Source: Bursaphelenchus xylophilus
Lineage: Eukaryota > Nematoda > Chromadorea > Rhabditida > Aphelenchoididae
Direction: 5' to 3'
Assembly: GCA_904066235.2 (NCBI GenBank)
Contig: CAJFCV020000004.1
Coordinates: 11,036,001-11,100,000 of the forward strand
DNA length: 64,000 nucleotides
This document shows positions 44,224 to 56,272 of the stretch, piece after piece; the stretch's first letter is position 1; every line of letters begins with the position of its first letter. Both the position numbers and the translations under genes were made by a program. Under the pieces are notes generated by a model, which did not search any database, had not been told where the DNA came from, and saw only the letters and a list, made by a program, of their open reading frames with translations.

Positions 44224-44495
44224 TCAGTTTGTCGGGAAAATAATGAGGACTCTGACGCTAAAAGCGGTCGAAGGAGACAATAGGGGAATATAAATAGGTT
44301 TATTGGCCCAGACGAGAAATACAACGGCTTACGAGGAAGCAAGAGCCACCTATGAGAATGCAGTTTCAGTAAGGTCGCCAACAGACGCTCCTAAAATAGC
44401 GTCGCTTCCTAGAAAATGAACCGTGTTGCGGCAAAATCAAATTGCTTTTCACTTTAACGGTCGGCATCGACGTTATGCTCATTATTTTTCCAACA
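44224..44495. repeat. A-family MITE with an about 120-bp insertion
   Basis: TATCAGTTTGTCGGGAAAAT opens the element. It breaks after AAAGCGGTCGAAGGAGAC, resumes near 44396 with TAGCGTCGCTTCCTAGAAAA, and ends GCTCATTATTTTTCC. Confidence 0.7.
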
Positions 44496-45342
44496 AAAGA
44501 TTCTTCTCTGAATCGCTGTTGAAGGGCCAAACACCCGGCCCCGGCTTTCCCTGTATCAATTATAATCTCGCCAACGCAAAGATATTATATGTATATGTTT
44601 CGAACGAAACAAGAAACATTCAAGTTTGTATCATACATTCCAAGTTGTCGTCTGACATTCAAGCACTTAAATTTGAGTACGTGACTTTTGAAGAGTGTTT
44701 TGGGCAAAATATTACTCCTACGTGAAAATTTGTACTCTCCTTGAAGCCTACACGTTCTGTATTCTGGAAAAAGAGGGAGATTTTCGAACGGATGGCAAAA
44801 ATAAAAAAATCAATAATTTTTGTGACATTTCGTCCACTTTTCTAAAAAGTGGACCAAACGTCGTAAACTTCCGTAAAAAGATAAATAATCAAAATTGGAG
44901 AAGAATAAGAGCTCCCAAGACTATATTCCTTTACAAATCGCACAAAATTTCGCAAGAGTATAAACTTATATTGCACTTTACAGCCCCCCATTTCTCCTGG
45001 TAACCGCTACCTTTCCGCCGTCCATACGCTCTCGAACCACACTATTTAGCAGTCTAGTTAATAATCAAGCAGATTCACTCCTTGTTTGCCGCCGGCACGC
45101 TCGCCAATTTATTCCAAAATATGTGCCGAAATAAGGGAAAAATGCAAAAATAAAAAAAAAAATTGAAATTTAATGCACCGTTTTTAGCCGCTAAGCCCTA
45201 ATCCGCTGAACAGATTGTAACGGAAGCGGCGAACGGAGTAAACACGACATTCCGGTTAACATGTAACACAGAGCGGAAGTTTACTTGTCAGTCAGTGAAA
45301 TCGCCGCTATCCGGGGACCGAATACTACAACTTAATCTGTAT
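44496..45342. other. Intergenic, no gene seen
   Basis: It contains an inverted N-type motif (TGTGACATTTCGTCCACTTT) at about 44820. The open frame at 44695-45003 crosses it and is not accepted. Confidence 0.35.
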
Positions 45343-45575
45343 GGAGGGTGGTAGAAATGTGGTCTACGGTGTTCCCAATGCCTTATTTTTACTTTGCGAC
45401 CAGATTTTTGAAGTTTCCGAAGGTTGAAACGGAATGCCAAAAATGGCGGGAAATTTGAATTTGAAAAAGTTTGGCTGTCAAATTATGAGAAATCAAGAAA
45501 TTTTAAGTTTAATTAGAGAGAATTTGATATCTATTTTATGTAGGCTACCGAAAAAATCACAAAAAAACCTCTAAA
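45343..45575. repeat. Right arm of a distant inverted repeat
   Basis: This is the inverted copy of 42889-43110 (CTGTATGGAGGGTGGTAG, CCAATGCCTTATTTTTACTT, GAATGCCAAAAATGGCGGG). Confidence 0.75.
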
Positions 45576-46021
45576 AATTCAAAAAATCACAAAAAATTAC
45601 AGTAATCCCTGCAAACCCCCAAAAAAACCCATCCAGCTCAGACGCTCAGACTGCTAAACAAAATTACAATTCCCAAATCCGTCTTCAGTGTCAACTCTCA
45701 CACCTGTAAACGCGATTATCCAACAATCAGACAAATCCTCGAGCACCCGTCATTAATCCGTCATTGAACCCGAAATATCCGAGCCCTGCAACCTTTCCAG
45801 AGAGATACTCGTAACGCTGTGTAAATCCATTTTTCATTCCTTTGTAGTTCAAAAGGCTTTCTCACAGTAATTTTTCCGACTATTTTTGGAGGAGTAGACT
45901 CAAAATTTGGCGGAGACAAAGGGAGTCGGATCCTGAAGGAAGCCTGACTTTTTGGGGATTACGGGGTTTTGAGACAAAGTTTTGTAGCGGCTAGACGGTA
46001 AAGCTCGACACAAAGCGGAAA
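45576..46021. other. Intergenic, nothing assigned
   Basis: No repeat of the window and no coding signal were recognised. Confidence 0.35.
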
Positions 46022-46224
46022 TATCTGTCTGGGAAAATAACAGCGGCCTCTTCAGCGAAGCGATCAGCAAGGCAACCCTCTTTATTTTCCCGACAGAACA
46101 TACGGTGTATGATGTATCAGTTTGTCGGGAAAATAATGTGGATTCGTCGGGGCTTGGAATCGCCTCGCAGCTGGAATTTTGCTGCGAAAAAGCACGCCAC
46201 TATTTTACCGACAGGCTGATACAT
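46022..46224. repeat. Two short A-family MITEs
   Basis: The first is 46022-46099 (ATATCTGTCTGGGAAAATAA to TTTATTTTCCCGACAGAA). The second is 46116-46224 (TATCAGTTTGTCGGGAAAAT to TATTTTACCGACAGGCTGAT). Confidence 0.8.
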
Positions 46225-46254
46225 GAAGCGGAAATCAAGTTGGGCAATTACAAA

Positions 46255-46370
46255 GAGAAAACAAGTTTGGTCAGTAATACATGGGAAGTGCTCCCAGTAC
46301 GACGCTCAGATTGTAATGAAGCTTGACACGAATTTAAATTACATTACGCAAGCTTCCTTGCGCTTTGCAT
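46255..46370. repeat. D-family end fragment
   Basis: GGGAAGTGCTCCCAGTACGA then CGCTCAGATTGTAATGAAGC is the D terminus. The element stops after about 115 bp at an A copy. Confidence 0.7.
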
Positions 46371-46373
46371 AAT

Positions 46374-46747
46374 ATCAGTCTGTCGGGAAATAATGAGCAA
46401 AATGTCAATGGGCCGATCGCGTCGCTGAAGTGAAAAGAAATTTGATTTTGCAACGATACAATTCATTTTCTCGACAGCGAAACGATTTTCGATGCGACAG
46501 AGTGTTCATTATTTTCCCGACAGACCGGAAAGTGGGCCAAAAGTTTGGTATGGTCTTTTTTATAGGTATGAAAACCCTAGGCCACATATCAAAATTGGTA
46601 TCAGCCTGTCGGTAAAATTACGGAGGGCCTTGGAATCGTTCATCACCGTTTTTCTAGAGCTATCTGCAGCTGGAGATTTGGCGCTTTATTCGACGAAGCG
46701 ATATGTTTTTCTCGACGATCCGCCGCTATTTTCCCGACATACCGATA
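46374..46747. repeat. Two A-family MITEs
   Basis: 46374-46526 is the long subtype (TATCAGTCTGTCGGGAAATA to TTATTTTCCCGACAGACC). 46601-46747 is the GGCGG subtype (TATCAGCCTGTCGGTAAAAT to TATTTTCCCGACATACCGAT). Confidence 0.85.
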
Positions 46748-47545
46748 CTTCACAATTCTAAAGCTAGATTTTGACTAAATTCTCATCGCTTTTTCGTGGT
46801 AAATCCTACAGTATCGGCCTAAAACCCCGAAAGTTTTAACAAAAAAACCGTAAGATTTGGAAACATCGTCAATAACAAAAAATAAATGAGTTTTCAAAGC
46901 CATCGGATTAAGTTGGCCAACAAAGCTCAATGAGCCTACGCAAATCTCATTTCCGCATGACGTACGGTACGCGACAAATCGAGGATATGGCTAAACTAAA
47001 GCCCATCGAAACAGTATGGCGGGCAGAAAATGGCCAATCTTCCGGACATATTGGGCATGACGCGCTGAAAGTGCGTATTATTGTTAATAAAATGCATGCA
47101 CGAATTTAATTAAAATACGAATTGCCGCACGTTCGTGAAGATAGATTTTTGTACTGAAAATTGATTTCGACTACAGTTTAAAGACGTCTGGGAAATTGTA
47201 ATGGAATATAATATATGTACATGTGTATATGTATTATATTATACATGATGTATGTATGTATAAACAACAAAAAAATTGGAGTGAAAATTAAGAGTTTCGT
47301 GGTTGCATCTATACTGTAGAAGGCAAATATGACGTGAGTGCTGGAAATGACGCGGGAATTTCCGGGTTTTGTACGGAAAAGAGAAAACTTTCTGCAACGT
47401 CATTAATTTGAACCAAAATGAGATTACATATAGTTCAGTTTCTACTGTAAAATTTTCTAATTTAATAGAACAATTTGCGCTTAAAAAAAGTCACCACACA
47501 ATTAATTGAACAAAAAAACCAAAGTCGAGAAGTTTGATGTACATT

Positions 47546-47880
47546 ATGACGAAATGTCACAAAAATTATTGGATTTTTTTCTTCTACAGAAGTTGTCAAA
47601 AACCTGTAAAAAGAATTTCTAAGTAGTTAGAAATCGCTAATTTCGATTAATTTTGAAAAAATATGACGAAGTGTCAAAAAATTTATTGGATTTTTTTTCT
47701 TTTTTTTCGTCAAAAAATGGTCGATTTTTTTGTCTCGAACAGTACGACCCGAAGAACTGTAATATTTAAAAAAAAACGTCAGAAAAAACAGCCATATTTT
47801 TTAACTAATTTGACGAAATGTCACAAAATTTATTGGGTTTTTTTGGTCAAAAAATGGTCGATTTTTTTGGTTTTAACCGT
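47546..47880. repeat. N repeat, three spaced copies
   Basis: The motif TGACGAAATGTCACAAAAAT followed by TATTGGATTTTTTT occurs at about 47549, 47663 and 47811. Between copies is TCAAAAAATGGTCGATTTTT. Single copies occur at 41033 and, inverted, near 44820. Confidence 0.65.
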
Positions 47881-48608
47881 AGTATTTTAGAGAAAAACAC
47901 TAGAATTGTTGCCAGCCTTTAGAAAAAACCTTTATATATTTTGAAAAATTATTTAACCAAAACTCAAAAAATCTCAATTTTGGTGTTCCGTAAAGTAACA
48001 AACACATTTTCCGACATCTGTCCCAAATCCGTTTCATCCCCGCTGATCCCCGAAACTGACCCATTTTTTGGCCCCCGAGGCATCGCATTTCCCTCTGTTT
48101 TTGTTTATGTGACTCAGCACCGACAAGAATGGTAATGGCAATCCCCTTCGGAAGTGCCTAAGGCCACATGGTCGTCGCTGATCCGTCCGGAAATGTCGGC
48201 GATTAGTTCCGCGCTTATCTCTCCGGCCGGAAGACGGATAATAACTCCCGCTTTGTGTGGATTACGGTCTCCCTTTTCTGCACACTTATTGTGAAGGTGC
48301 AAGGTGAGAAGGGGGATTAGCTTGCCACAAATTGAAAAGAAAATTGCGAGGGAATAATTCGTGAAAGGATAACTTCTAAAAGGTCGGTGTTAATGAAACA
48401 GAAAGGTCGTTTAATCAGCCATGAAGAGATTCGGAGATAGATTGGATATTAGTATTATAGTAGGCATATATGAAAGTTGAATTGGATATGACTCAGCGAG
48501 ACGGTTACGGTAGAAGGGATCAATATTGAAGGTCGAGAAAACTAATACAATAAAAAATTGGGATCAAAAAAGATACATGTGTCTTTCAAAAAACCAAACA
48601 CTACAGTA
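47881..48608. other. Intergenic, no gene seen
   Basis: A moderately GC-rich block (48120-48310) interrupts AT-rich DNA. It has open frames on the minus strand but no recognised motif. Confidence 0.35.
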
Positions 48609-48780
48609 ATAGTCGCGCCATAAAGTTCGTAGAATTTTTTTGGTGACGTCGTGGGTTGCGCTAGCAGAAAAGTGTATAAAAAAAGTGTAAGAAAGTGTCG
48701 CTAGTGTAATAACGAGAAGTAACAACGACAAGAAAAAAAATTCTGCGCGAAATTCTATGGACTTCATGGCGTGGCTAGTA
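48609..48780. repeat. Q-family MITE (about 172 bp)
   Basis: The ends TAGTCGCGCCATAAAGTTCG and TGGACTTCATGGCGTGGCTA are inverted copies. The second member is at 11789-11882. Confidence 0.7.
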
Positions 48781-49050
48781 CCCTAATAAATAAAAAAAAT
48801 GAACTAGCCAGCGAGGTACCACAAGTGCAACGCTCAGATTAAATTTTTTCCACGGCCACCTATCATTTTGTGAGGCGGAACGACCGAGCTTCGAGGATTT
48901 TCCCACGAGGAACGATCTACATTTATTCAAATTTGATTGTACTTTCCCACGTGGGGCTTCCCTATAAAAGGGCCTCCTTTCCACTGAATAAATCACTTGA
49001 CTCTTGAGCGTCTCGTCTCGTTACTGGGTTGTCGGGCCTTTCAACACATT

Positions 49051-49426
49051 TACAGGGGAAGTAACCCAAGTGCGACGCTCAGATTTTGATGAAACTTGGC
49101 ACAATTTTAGAATATTTTATTCTAAAATATATGCGAGAATCCTAGCCCGCGCTTTGCAGAAACAACCGAGATTTCTAGATCGAAAGTCGGCGGAAATTTA
49201 AGACTTTTTGCACGAAACTGGCAAAGTTATAGCCAAAAAGTGCTTTTCTCTCTGACCGCTCTCCACGTTTAGTGTATTCTCTCGGCGGCAAAAATCGTTC
49301 AATATCTCGGCGGCTCCAGCAAAGCGCGAGCTAAGATTTTCAGGAATTGATGTTTAGTTCATGACCGACGTGTGTGCAAAATTTAAAGAAAATCTGAGTG
49401 TCGCACTTGGAGTACTTCCCCTGTTA
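49051..49426. repeat. D-family repeat, complete (376 bp)
   Basis: The two ends, ACAGGGGAAGTAACCCAAGT and its inverse ACAGGGGAAGTACTCCAAGT, define the family termini. The inverted similarity continues through GCGACGCTCAGATTTT. Confidence 0.88.
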
Positions 49427-49429
49427 GTT

Positions 49430-49565
49430 AAAATTTTGGCCAGTTGTTTGCAGGCGCAGCCCACACATTCAACTATCCTTGAGGCCGATAGAGTAGGCGA
49501 CGCGAAACGGAGAGACAAGAGAAATCAAGAAATTCTATCCCATGTCTATGCCGGCTTGTAGCAAA
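49430..49565. repeat. Second D-family fragment directly behind a complete copy
   Basis: AAATTTTGGCCAGTTGTTTG then CAGGCGCAGCCCACACATTC is internal D sequence. Confidence 0.65.
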
Positions 49566-49906
49566 TAGTTTTTTGTTGTGTGGAATTTCAAACAACTTGT
49601 ATGACGGGAGATTTATACACAGAATTACACACAAAAGGAATTATATTCAACGACCTTTTTCTCAAAAAGAAAATTGGAAAAAAGTTACATACGTTCGACG
49701 TTACGTAAACTTTTCTTTTCTACGGTTTGATATCCGGAAACTGAAATTGTCGGAGGAATAAATAGAATTTAACACAATTACAGTAAATCGAATTTCAGTA
49801 ATCTGATTTCGACAGTTTTGAACCCAAAAAGAGAAAATGAATTTTCGGCCACGCGGAACTTGACGAAAAGTTTAGTGGTCCTGCTCATTGAGATTCTGAG
49901 AAAAAA
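49566..49906. other. Intergenic, nothing assigned
   Basis: AT-rich, no repeats or coding signals recognised. Confidence 0.35.
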
Positions 49907-50553
49907 TATCAGTCTGTCGGGAAAATAACGGCGGATTGTCGCGCCTCGGAATCGCCCATCATCGCTTTGCGACTGCAAGCCGCGGCTGGGGTAGACATGG
50001 CTCGTCGGCCGGCCCGGGCCGAAAATCTCGGCCCGGCCCGTCGGCCTGAAGGGTTACGGCCGGCCCGGCCCGTTTCAAATTTTCCGTCGGCCCGGCCCGT
50101 TTTAAATTTGCTTCGGCCCGGCCCGGCCCGGCCCGGGCCGGCCCATTGCAACAAAAGTCTCCCCAAGTCTAACTCCTTATGACCAAATTTTTTTCTATCA
50201 TCATGTAAATGGATAAATACTGTGTTCCGTAGCTATCTAAAAACAAAAAACCCTCGAAAAAACCAATTGTGTCTTGACATTGCGTTTATTTTCATTATGA
50301 AAAACCCAATTTTCACTTCGAGATTCTGGATTTTAAATACTCCGGGCCGGGCCGGGCCGAAACGCCGGCCCGGCCGACGGGCCGGAAATGGTCCGGCCGG
50401 CCCGGCCGATCTGAAATCGGGCCGACGGGCCGAAATTTCGGCCCGGCCCGCGGCCCGGCCCGGGAGCCATGTCTAGGCTTGGGATTTGGTGCGCGATAGC
50501 GGCGAGGCGTGACATTTTGCTGCGGCGATCCGCCGTTATTTTCCCGACAGACC
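49907..50553. repeat. A-family MITE (GGCGG subtype) split by element M
   Basis: The left part is 49907-49991 (TATCAGTCTGTCGGGAAAAT .. GCCGCGGCTGGG). The right part is from 50476 (GGCTTGGGATTTGGTGCGCG .. TTTTCCCGACAGACCGATA). Together they make a normal A element of about 155 bp plus the duplication. Confidence 0.9.
49992..50475. mobile_element. M: 484-bp GC-rich element nested in an A copy, 8-bp target duplication
   Basis: The 12-bp inverted ends are TAGACATGGCTC / GAGCCATGTCTA. They are flanked by GGCTGGGG (49984-49991) and GGCTTGGG (50476-50483), an 8-bp duplication with one mismatch. Both subterminal regions are arrays of GGCCCGGCCC-type sequence around an AT-rich centre (about 50165-50340). 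The 8-bp duplication suggests a hAT-type origin. Confidence 0.85.
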
Positions 50554-50954
50554 GATAAAAAAATTGCGACATGATAAGTTATCATCCAAAGAAATTTTTG
50601 TCGCAAAGCCGCCTTTATTTTCCACCGGGTGTTGAGTCAAAATTAGACTCAACTGTTTGGCAATGTTGAGTCATTCTCTGCGGTAGAGAAAACACGAAAA
50701 TCCGGCTTTAAGCTCCGTTTACAGGTGAAAATCGGCCTAGCCAGCCTTTATGGCCAGATTGCGAGCCGAAGCGAACAAAACGGTTTATTTTCCAAGCTGC
50801 TTATCGTCATTTCCGGCAGGATTGGCATCTTCTGCTGCGGCTCTCTTAAGAGTTATTAGGCCGCTTTTAAAATCGTCCATAAAAACTTTGGGCTGAGATG
50901 TCCAGCCCTATAGTCATGTCTCTTAAACAATAGCTACATTGGAACCCATGCGCA
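50554..50954. other. Intergenic, nothing assigned
   Basis: No repeat of the window and no coding signal were recognised. Confidence 0.35.
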
Positions 50955-51210
50955 AGCGACCAAAAAGCATCCGCTATAGAATTGTTTCATTGTTAGGAAG
51001 TTTATTTTGGCCGACTATTTACTTCCGCGGCCTCTAAAATTCTTCGTTATCAGACTGTCCGGAAAATAACGAGCACTATGTCGCTGCGCCGATTGCGTTG
51101 TTGAACTGAAAAGCAATTTGATTTTTCCGCAACACAATTCATTTTCTCAGCGGCAATGCGATTTTTAATGCGACAGAACGGCCATTATTTTCCCGACAGA
51201 CTGATAAAAT
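50955..51210. repeat. Segment shared with 10735-10961, including an A-family MITE
   Basis: GAATTGTTTCATTGTTAGGA and GCGGCCTCTAAAATTCTTCG precede an A element at 51048-51210. Confidence 0.7.
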
Positions 51211-51514
51211 CTGAGTGACGCAGATTGATCACTTTATCTGCTAGTCCTTCAATGACTAAAAATGTGCAACCAAAATTTTCAACTAACATGTTGTGGAGCC
51301 TCAAAAGCCTCCACAATTCCCACAGAAATTAGCATAAGCCAAGTCATATAAAAGCTATGTCTCGTCACCAATTAAAATATATATTAATCTGATCCCTCTT
51401 TTCCTTTGCGCGGTGGTGTCAATAAACCTTATTTCCAATCATGTGTCTGTTATCTTCTACCCATCTACGTGTGATCATTCACTACACAACTTCTTTGTTA
51501 TCCGTTCCGCGGCT

Positions 51515-51562
51515 ATCGTAGCGCTGCGGCAGTGTACTCATTATTTTCCCGACAGACTGAGA
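51515..51562. repeat. A-family right-end fragment
   Basis: GTACTCATTATTTTCCCGAC then AGACTGA without a left partner. Confidence 0.7.
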
Positions 51563-51849
51563 GTCCGTTCGGAAAGATGGCGGACTGAAATTGCCAAAAA
51601 AACAAAAGTTTTCTTTGCATAGCACGTCATGACGCGTCAAACAGGGATCAGCTGAAATGGCTCGGTGAATGGATTGACCAAAAAAAAAGTCACTAAAAAA
51701 AGGCGCGAAAAATCATTTTTTGTCGTGGAAGAAATGGGGTATTTTTGGGGCGAGAGACTAGGTTTTTTCGCGCCTTTTCTCTGTCTTCTCTGCGAAATCA
51801 AGACAAAGTGTGAAAAACCGATAGCACAGAGTCTGTTACCGAACTCCTC

Positions 51850-51955
51850 AGTTTGACGTGCGCCGGAATGAAATCGGCGACTCGCACTGTGCAAAAAACG
51901 AATTTTTTTTGCACCGTGCAATAGGTTCATTTGGGCTGTCGCTCGCACCCTGACT
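51850..51955. repeat. H-family repeat, inverted copy
   Basis: GACGTGCGCCGGAATGAAAT, GCACCGTGCAATAGG and GCTCGCACCCTGAC are the inverse of the copy at 29641-29780. Confidence 0.6.
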
Positions 51956-53019
51956 TTTAGCGCCAAAAATCAGACTTTTCGTTTCAAGCGTGCGTATGAA
52001 CTTTTGCACAGTACAATGCAGGAAAAAATAGCTATAGCCGAAACTCGTGGTTGAGCCACGTGGGCAATACAAAGTTTCAACTTTCTCGAGATCCTTCTTA
52101 AATCTCTCCAAAAAAGCATTTTTCAAAATGCCAAAAAACTTTTTTACCACTGCACATTGCCCAAACTATATGTGCTCATCCCAAACTACACTTCACCATT
52201 TACAGTTAGCACGAAAATTTCGTACACCTTCACTCGTCCTTTTCTCCAATTTTTCGCTTAAAAGTCCACCATTTACCATACACCCACAACAAATCCGATG
52301 ATTCCCGCTAATCGTCCAAGAGAACAATGATATCACATAATGCTCGTACTACAAACGCCTTTTGTGTGCAACGCAACCGCAGCGACCATGGCTAAACTAC
52401 ACGCTAAACCACAATATTGCAGAGGGTTTGCAAGTGCGGTACGAACAGTTCCGTGGGTTTTGTAGTAATCGAATAAATTAGTGGTTCATTCCGCGAACCT
52501 GGCCCCGAATTGGCCAATTGCTGAGGGCGAAAATACAATTGCCCAAGGCGTCAAATTGACGCACATTTTGCGCGTTGAAGTCAATTTATGGCCGACGTAG
52601 CAAACAGTATAAAATTTGTTATCGCAATTACTATTTTTGATCTCTGTACATATAAAAATTGACCTAAACAGATCACAGCTCGCCGAACAACTTGTAGAGC
52701 ATTGAATTCGTGGCATGATGACATAAAAAATAAAGGGTCATGTTATGTTCTGAAAGCCCTAGTTCCGGCTTGAGACAGAAAATAACTTGCAAGTCACAGC
52801 GGCGCATGGTTTAATGTAATCGACCGGAAAAAGCTCAAGTCGTTTAAAAAATACGCATTTGGGTTGTGAAATTTATCCAAAAAATAAAGCGGAGCGGTTA
52901 CGAAACAGCTCACGTGGGAAGTTCGTCGCGACTCTTGGGCAGCCACTTTGCGGGCAGCCGGCGTTCACCACGTATACTTAAAACTTTTCTACCGCAATCT
53001 ATTCAGTATGATGAAGATT
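51956..53019. other. Intergenic, no gene seen
   Basis: No family of the window is recognised, and the frames are short. Confidence 0.35.
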
Positions 53020-53190
53020 TTGCATTGGCAACTCCTTGGCCAAGCTTGGTACAGATAAGTTCACAAATCTATTGAATTCATCCACCGCTTTGAAGTGATG
53101 TGAGCTTGTCTTAAAAAAATGGTTTCTGAAGCTTTAAAAACGCCTGGTTAGCCTTGTGGTAACTATTCAAGCCACTTATATAGCTGGAAA
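53020..53190. repeat. R repeat, copy 2
   Basis: The counterpart of 43170-43330. The open frame at 53156-53545 starts inside it with GTG and is not accepted as a gene. Confidence 0.6.
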
Positions 53191-53527
53191 CTTAATTCGC
53201 AACATTTATCTTTTAAATCCATCGGTAGAATTTCCAGCTGCAAGCAAACGTTGGCTGATTTTCAAGTCTGACCGCAGAATCGCCGTGGTTCTTCTAGCTG
53301 CCCGCAAAACGGTTGCCCGCAAGTGTGAGCCCGCCGTTCCTACAAACTTTAATCAAACAGCATATATTTCGATTACTTTTTTCTATCATAAGACACATAA
53401 GATGGAGCGCTGTCCAGATCCAACCCAGAAATTTTTCTTCCAAATTCCAAGCCTCCCCCGCAGTCTCGCCATAATAAAGGGCAAACCGAAGAACACTGAC
53501 ATCCCGGAACCCGACAGTAATACAATT

Positions 53528-53973
53528 TACAGGAGACGTACCTAAAGTGCGACGCCCAGATTTTTTTGAAAATTTTGCACACATTTTGGACACGAACTAA
53601 TTCCTGAAAGTTTTAGCTCGCAATTTGCAGGCACTCCCGAGATATTCAACGTCGTTGCTACCAAGAGAGTACCCGAAATGTGGAGAGCGGTCAGAGATAA
53701 AAAGTTGGCCGTACCCTTGTCAGTTGCGTGGGAAAAAAAAGGATTTTTTGGGAGGAAACGTTGCTGTCTACAGTAGAGATTGGTATTTAAATTTTGATGA
53801 CAAAGTTCGCCAAACAGTGTCGTATCCTTTGCCGGTTTCGACCAAAAATCCTGGTCGTTTATGCAAACTGCCGGATTAGAAGTCTAGCATATGCCCTAGA
53901 AAATGTTAATCCAAATCTATGCCAAGTTTCATCAAAGTCTGAACGCCGCACTTATAGTATTTCCCCTGTTAAG
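53528..53973. repeat. D-family repeat, nearly complete (about 446 bp)
   Basis: The ends are TACAGGAGACGTACCTAAAG and GCCGCACTTATAGTATTTCC then CCTGTTA. Internal landmarks are in order. Confidence 0.8.
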
Positions 53974-54347
53974 TTGTGAATGAAAAAGGAAACTTAATAA
54001 ATCCTATTAATGGAAGTTCTCATCATCATTCCATTCACATTTAGCGAAATGAATTAAGAGAAACCCATGGCGTTTCCATTAACCACCACAAAATGAGGCA
54101 GGACATGGGCATGTCAAGTGGAATGACGAAACGTCAAGCTCGCAACTAGTCATGGCCATAAAAAGTAATTTCAGTCAAGTATACGGAGCCGCACATAGTG
54201 CTCGGCACGCAACACTTGGATTTTCGTCAAGCTTTGCACTTGTGATAAACGTGGGTGGCGTGAGGATTCATGAAAATTTTGCTTGCTTTCATGTTGCTAC
54301 TCCTGCCGGCATGGGGTGAGAAGCAAGAAATTGCACAGTGCAAAGCA

Positions 54348-54492
54348 AACGTTGCATCCGGGAAGTATCAAAAGTGTGGCAAAATGCCTCCTTCTTCAAG
54401 TGAAAAACCTTCGATTTCAAAAGCTCTTTTTTTGTAAGGGCGCACCCTTCAAAACGAAGTTTTTTCACTTGGAGAAGGAAGCATTTTGCCAG
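54348..54492. repeat. C-family foldback, outer ends missing
   Basis: TTGCATCCGGGAAGTATCAA .. CTTCAAGTGAAAAACC, a loop, then TTTTTTCACTTGGAGAAGGA. The outer right arm is absent beyond GCATTTTGCC. Confidence 0.8.
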
Positions 54493-54494
54493 TA

Positions 54495-54895
54495 GCGCCG
54501 TGGAAAAAAAATTCGTAGAAACATTGTCCTTCTCCGATGAAGAAACGACCGAGATTTTGAGGTCAATTGTTGGAAAAAAATTTCACTTTTTTGCGAGCTT
54601 TGGCATGAAAAGTTTTTACAAGTTTTTAAAGTATTAAAATATCTGTTTCTGCCGAATATAGTACTTAGCAACATCTGTACCAAAAACCCAGTTTTTTCCA
54701 CACGAAACCAATATATGGGCTTAAATTTTTTTCCTTGTGACCGCTCTCCATGTTTCGTGTAGTCTTTTGACCACAACGATTGTTGAATATCTAGGCTGTG
54801 CCCTTCAAAGCGCAAGCTAAAACGTTCAGGATTGATAGTGTGGCCTAGGTTGAAAATATGCGCAATATTTGGAATCTGAGCGTCACATATTATAT
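54495..54895. repeat. D-family repeat, worn copy
   Basis: GACCGAGATTTTGAGGTCAA, GGCATGAAAAGTTTTTACAA and GAATCTGAGCGTCACATATT are D landmarks. The C fragment sits at its left edge. Confidence 0.65.
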
Positions 54896-55319
54896 ATGAA
54901 TGCCCTTCACATACAGAAAGACCAAATAACCGGTAAAAAACATACCGGCAATTATTCGCTGCTTACAAAAAATATCAAAAAATATATATAGTATGCGAAA
55001 TGCGTCACAAAAAAGCTCAAGAATACTCAAGAATTTGGTCTAGTCATCAGTGTAAGTGGCATAGGGATTATAAATATAATATATATACACATATGGACAA
55101 AAACACTCATATCAAAAAATAGATTTCGTGTCTGTTATAGTGAAAACACAACACTCGGTATTGTTTCGTACCAGCTATAAATGTGCAAAATTTCGCTAAT
55201 TTGTTGTGTTTCGTCTTTCAAAAAGCAGGCTATTTTTAGAGGTACAAAGACTTCAATTTTTTAAAACTTGAAAGAGCAAAATTCATCTGTACAAAGAGTA
55301 TAAAGCGGAGGTTATTTTC
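54896..55319. other. Intergenic, AT-rich, nothing assigned
   Basis: It includes simple AT-rich stretches (ATATAATATATATACACATA). No gene is seen. Confidence 0.4.
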
Positions 55320-55453
55320 GGTACCCAAAGTGTGACGTTCAGATTTAAAAAAACTTGTTGCAAATTTAGAATAATTTTTTCTGAGGCATAGTTGACATTC
55401 CTGCGCTTGCGCTTTGCAGAAAAGACCAAGATTTTTATGTCAAGTTTGGAAAT

Positions 55454-55819
55454 GTCACGAGTTCAATGAGAGCACGTGTATAAGGGTCCCTATTCTAGTT
55501 GCCATTTCTGATCCCAAGCCCAAATAATACTATACAAACAACGATGACAAACGACTAACAGTACCATGACAAACGACTAACAATACTAATGAAACAACTT
55601 CACAAATGAACTCACAATACTTGAGGAACCAACTTCACAGGAGTTGGCCATAGACCAATCAATAATAGACAGTAGAAAATACGACGGTTTATTGCACACA
55701 ACACAACCGGGAAAGAACAGACACAAAAATGATCATAATAATTGGCGATTTCTCTTCCTTTTATACCAACTTGTCGGTCATTCCGTGGGAATATGCAAAT
55801 TCGCACGCGAAGTCGTGAC
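55454..55819. mobile_element. F2: uninterrupted F element (366 bp)
   Basis: GTCACGAGTTCAATGAGAGC to GCGAAGTCGTGAC. Collinear with F1, but without the B and E insertions. Confidence 0.85.
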
Positions 55820-56084
55820 AGAAAAGATTTCTTACGTTTTTTTGCGAATTTTGTCATGAAAAGTTTCATGTCTGTTTCTACCGTAGAGGGTAGTATTTCC
55901 ATCAAAAATCAATTTTTTCCGTACAAAACTGGCAAAGATGTGGCCAAAAAAAGTGTTTTTATCTTTAACGCTTTCCGCGTTTTGCATATTCTGGGTGAAT
56001 TTCCCGGCAGTACTTGAAAAAGCGCAAATTTTTTTTTCTTTCTGGCAGCTCTCCGCGTTTCGGATACACTCTCGGTTAGGACTC

Positions 56085-56272
56085 TTACAGTAACATACCA
56101 GAACCGGTGGCAAAAAACGAACCATTTTGCATCCGGGAAGCATCAAAAAATATGGCAAAATGCCTCCCTCTTCGACTAGAAAAGCTCTATTTGAGGGAGG
56201 CATTCTACCACATTTTTTGATACTTCCCGGATTCAAAATGGTACGTTTTTTCTCACTGGATTCGGCTGCCAC
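56085..56272. repeat. C4: C-family foldback element
   Basis: ACAGTAACATACCAGAACCG .. TTTTGCATCCGGGAAGCATC, then inverted GATACTTCCCGGATTCAAAA .. GGTACGTTTTTTCTCACTGG. Confidence 0.8.

Noticed and set aside
53156..53545. 129-codon plus-strand frame
   Set aside because: It begins with GTG inside the R repeat and ends in a D-family repeat; no recognised motif.
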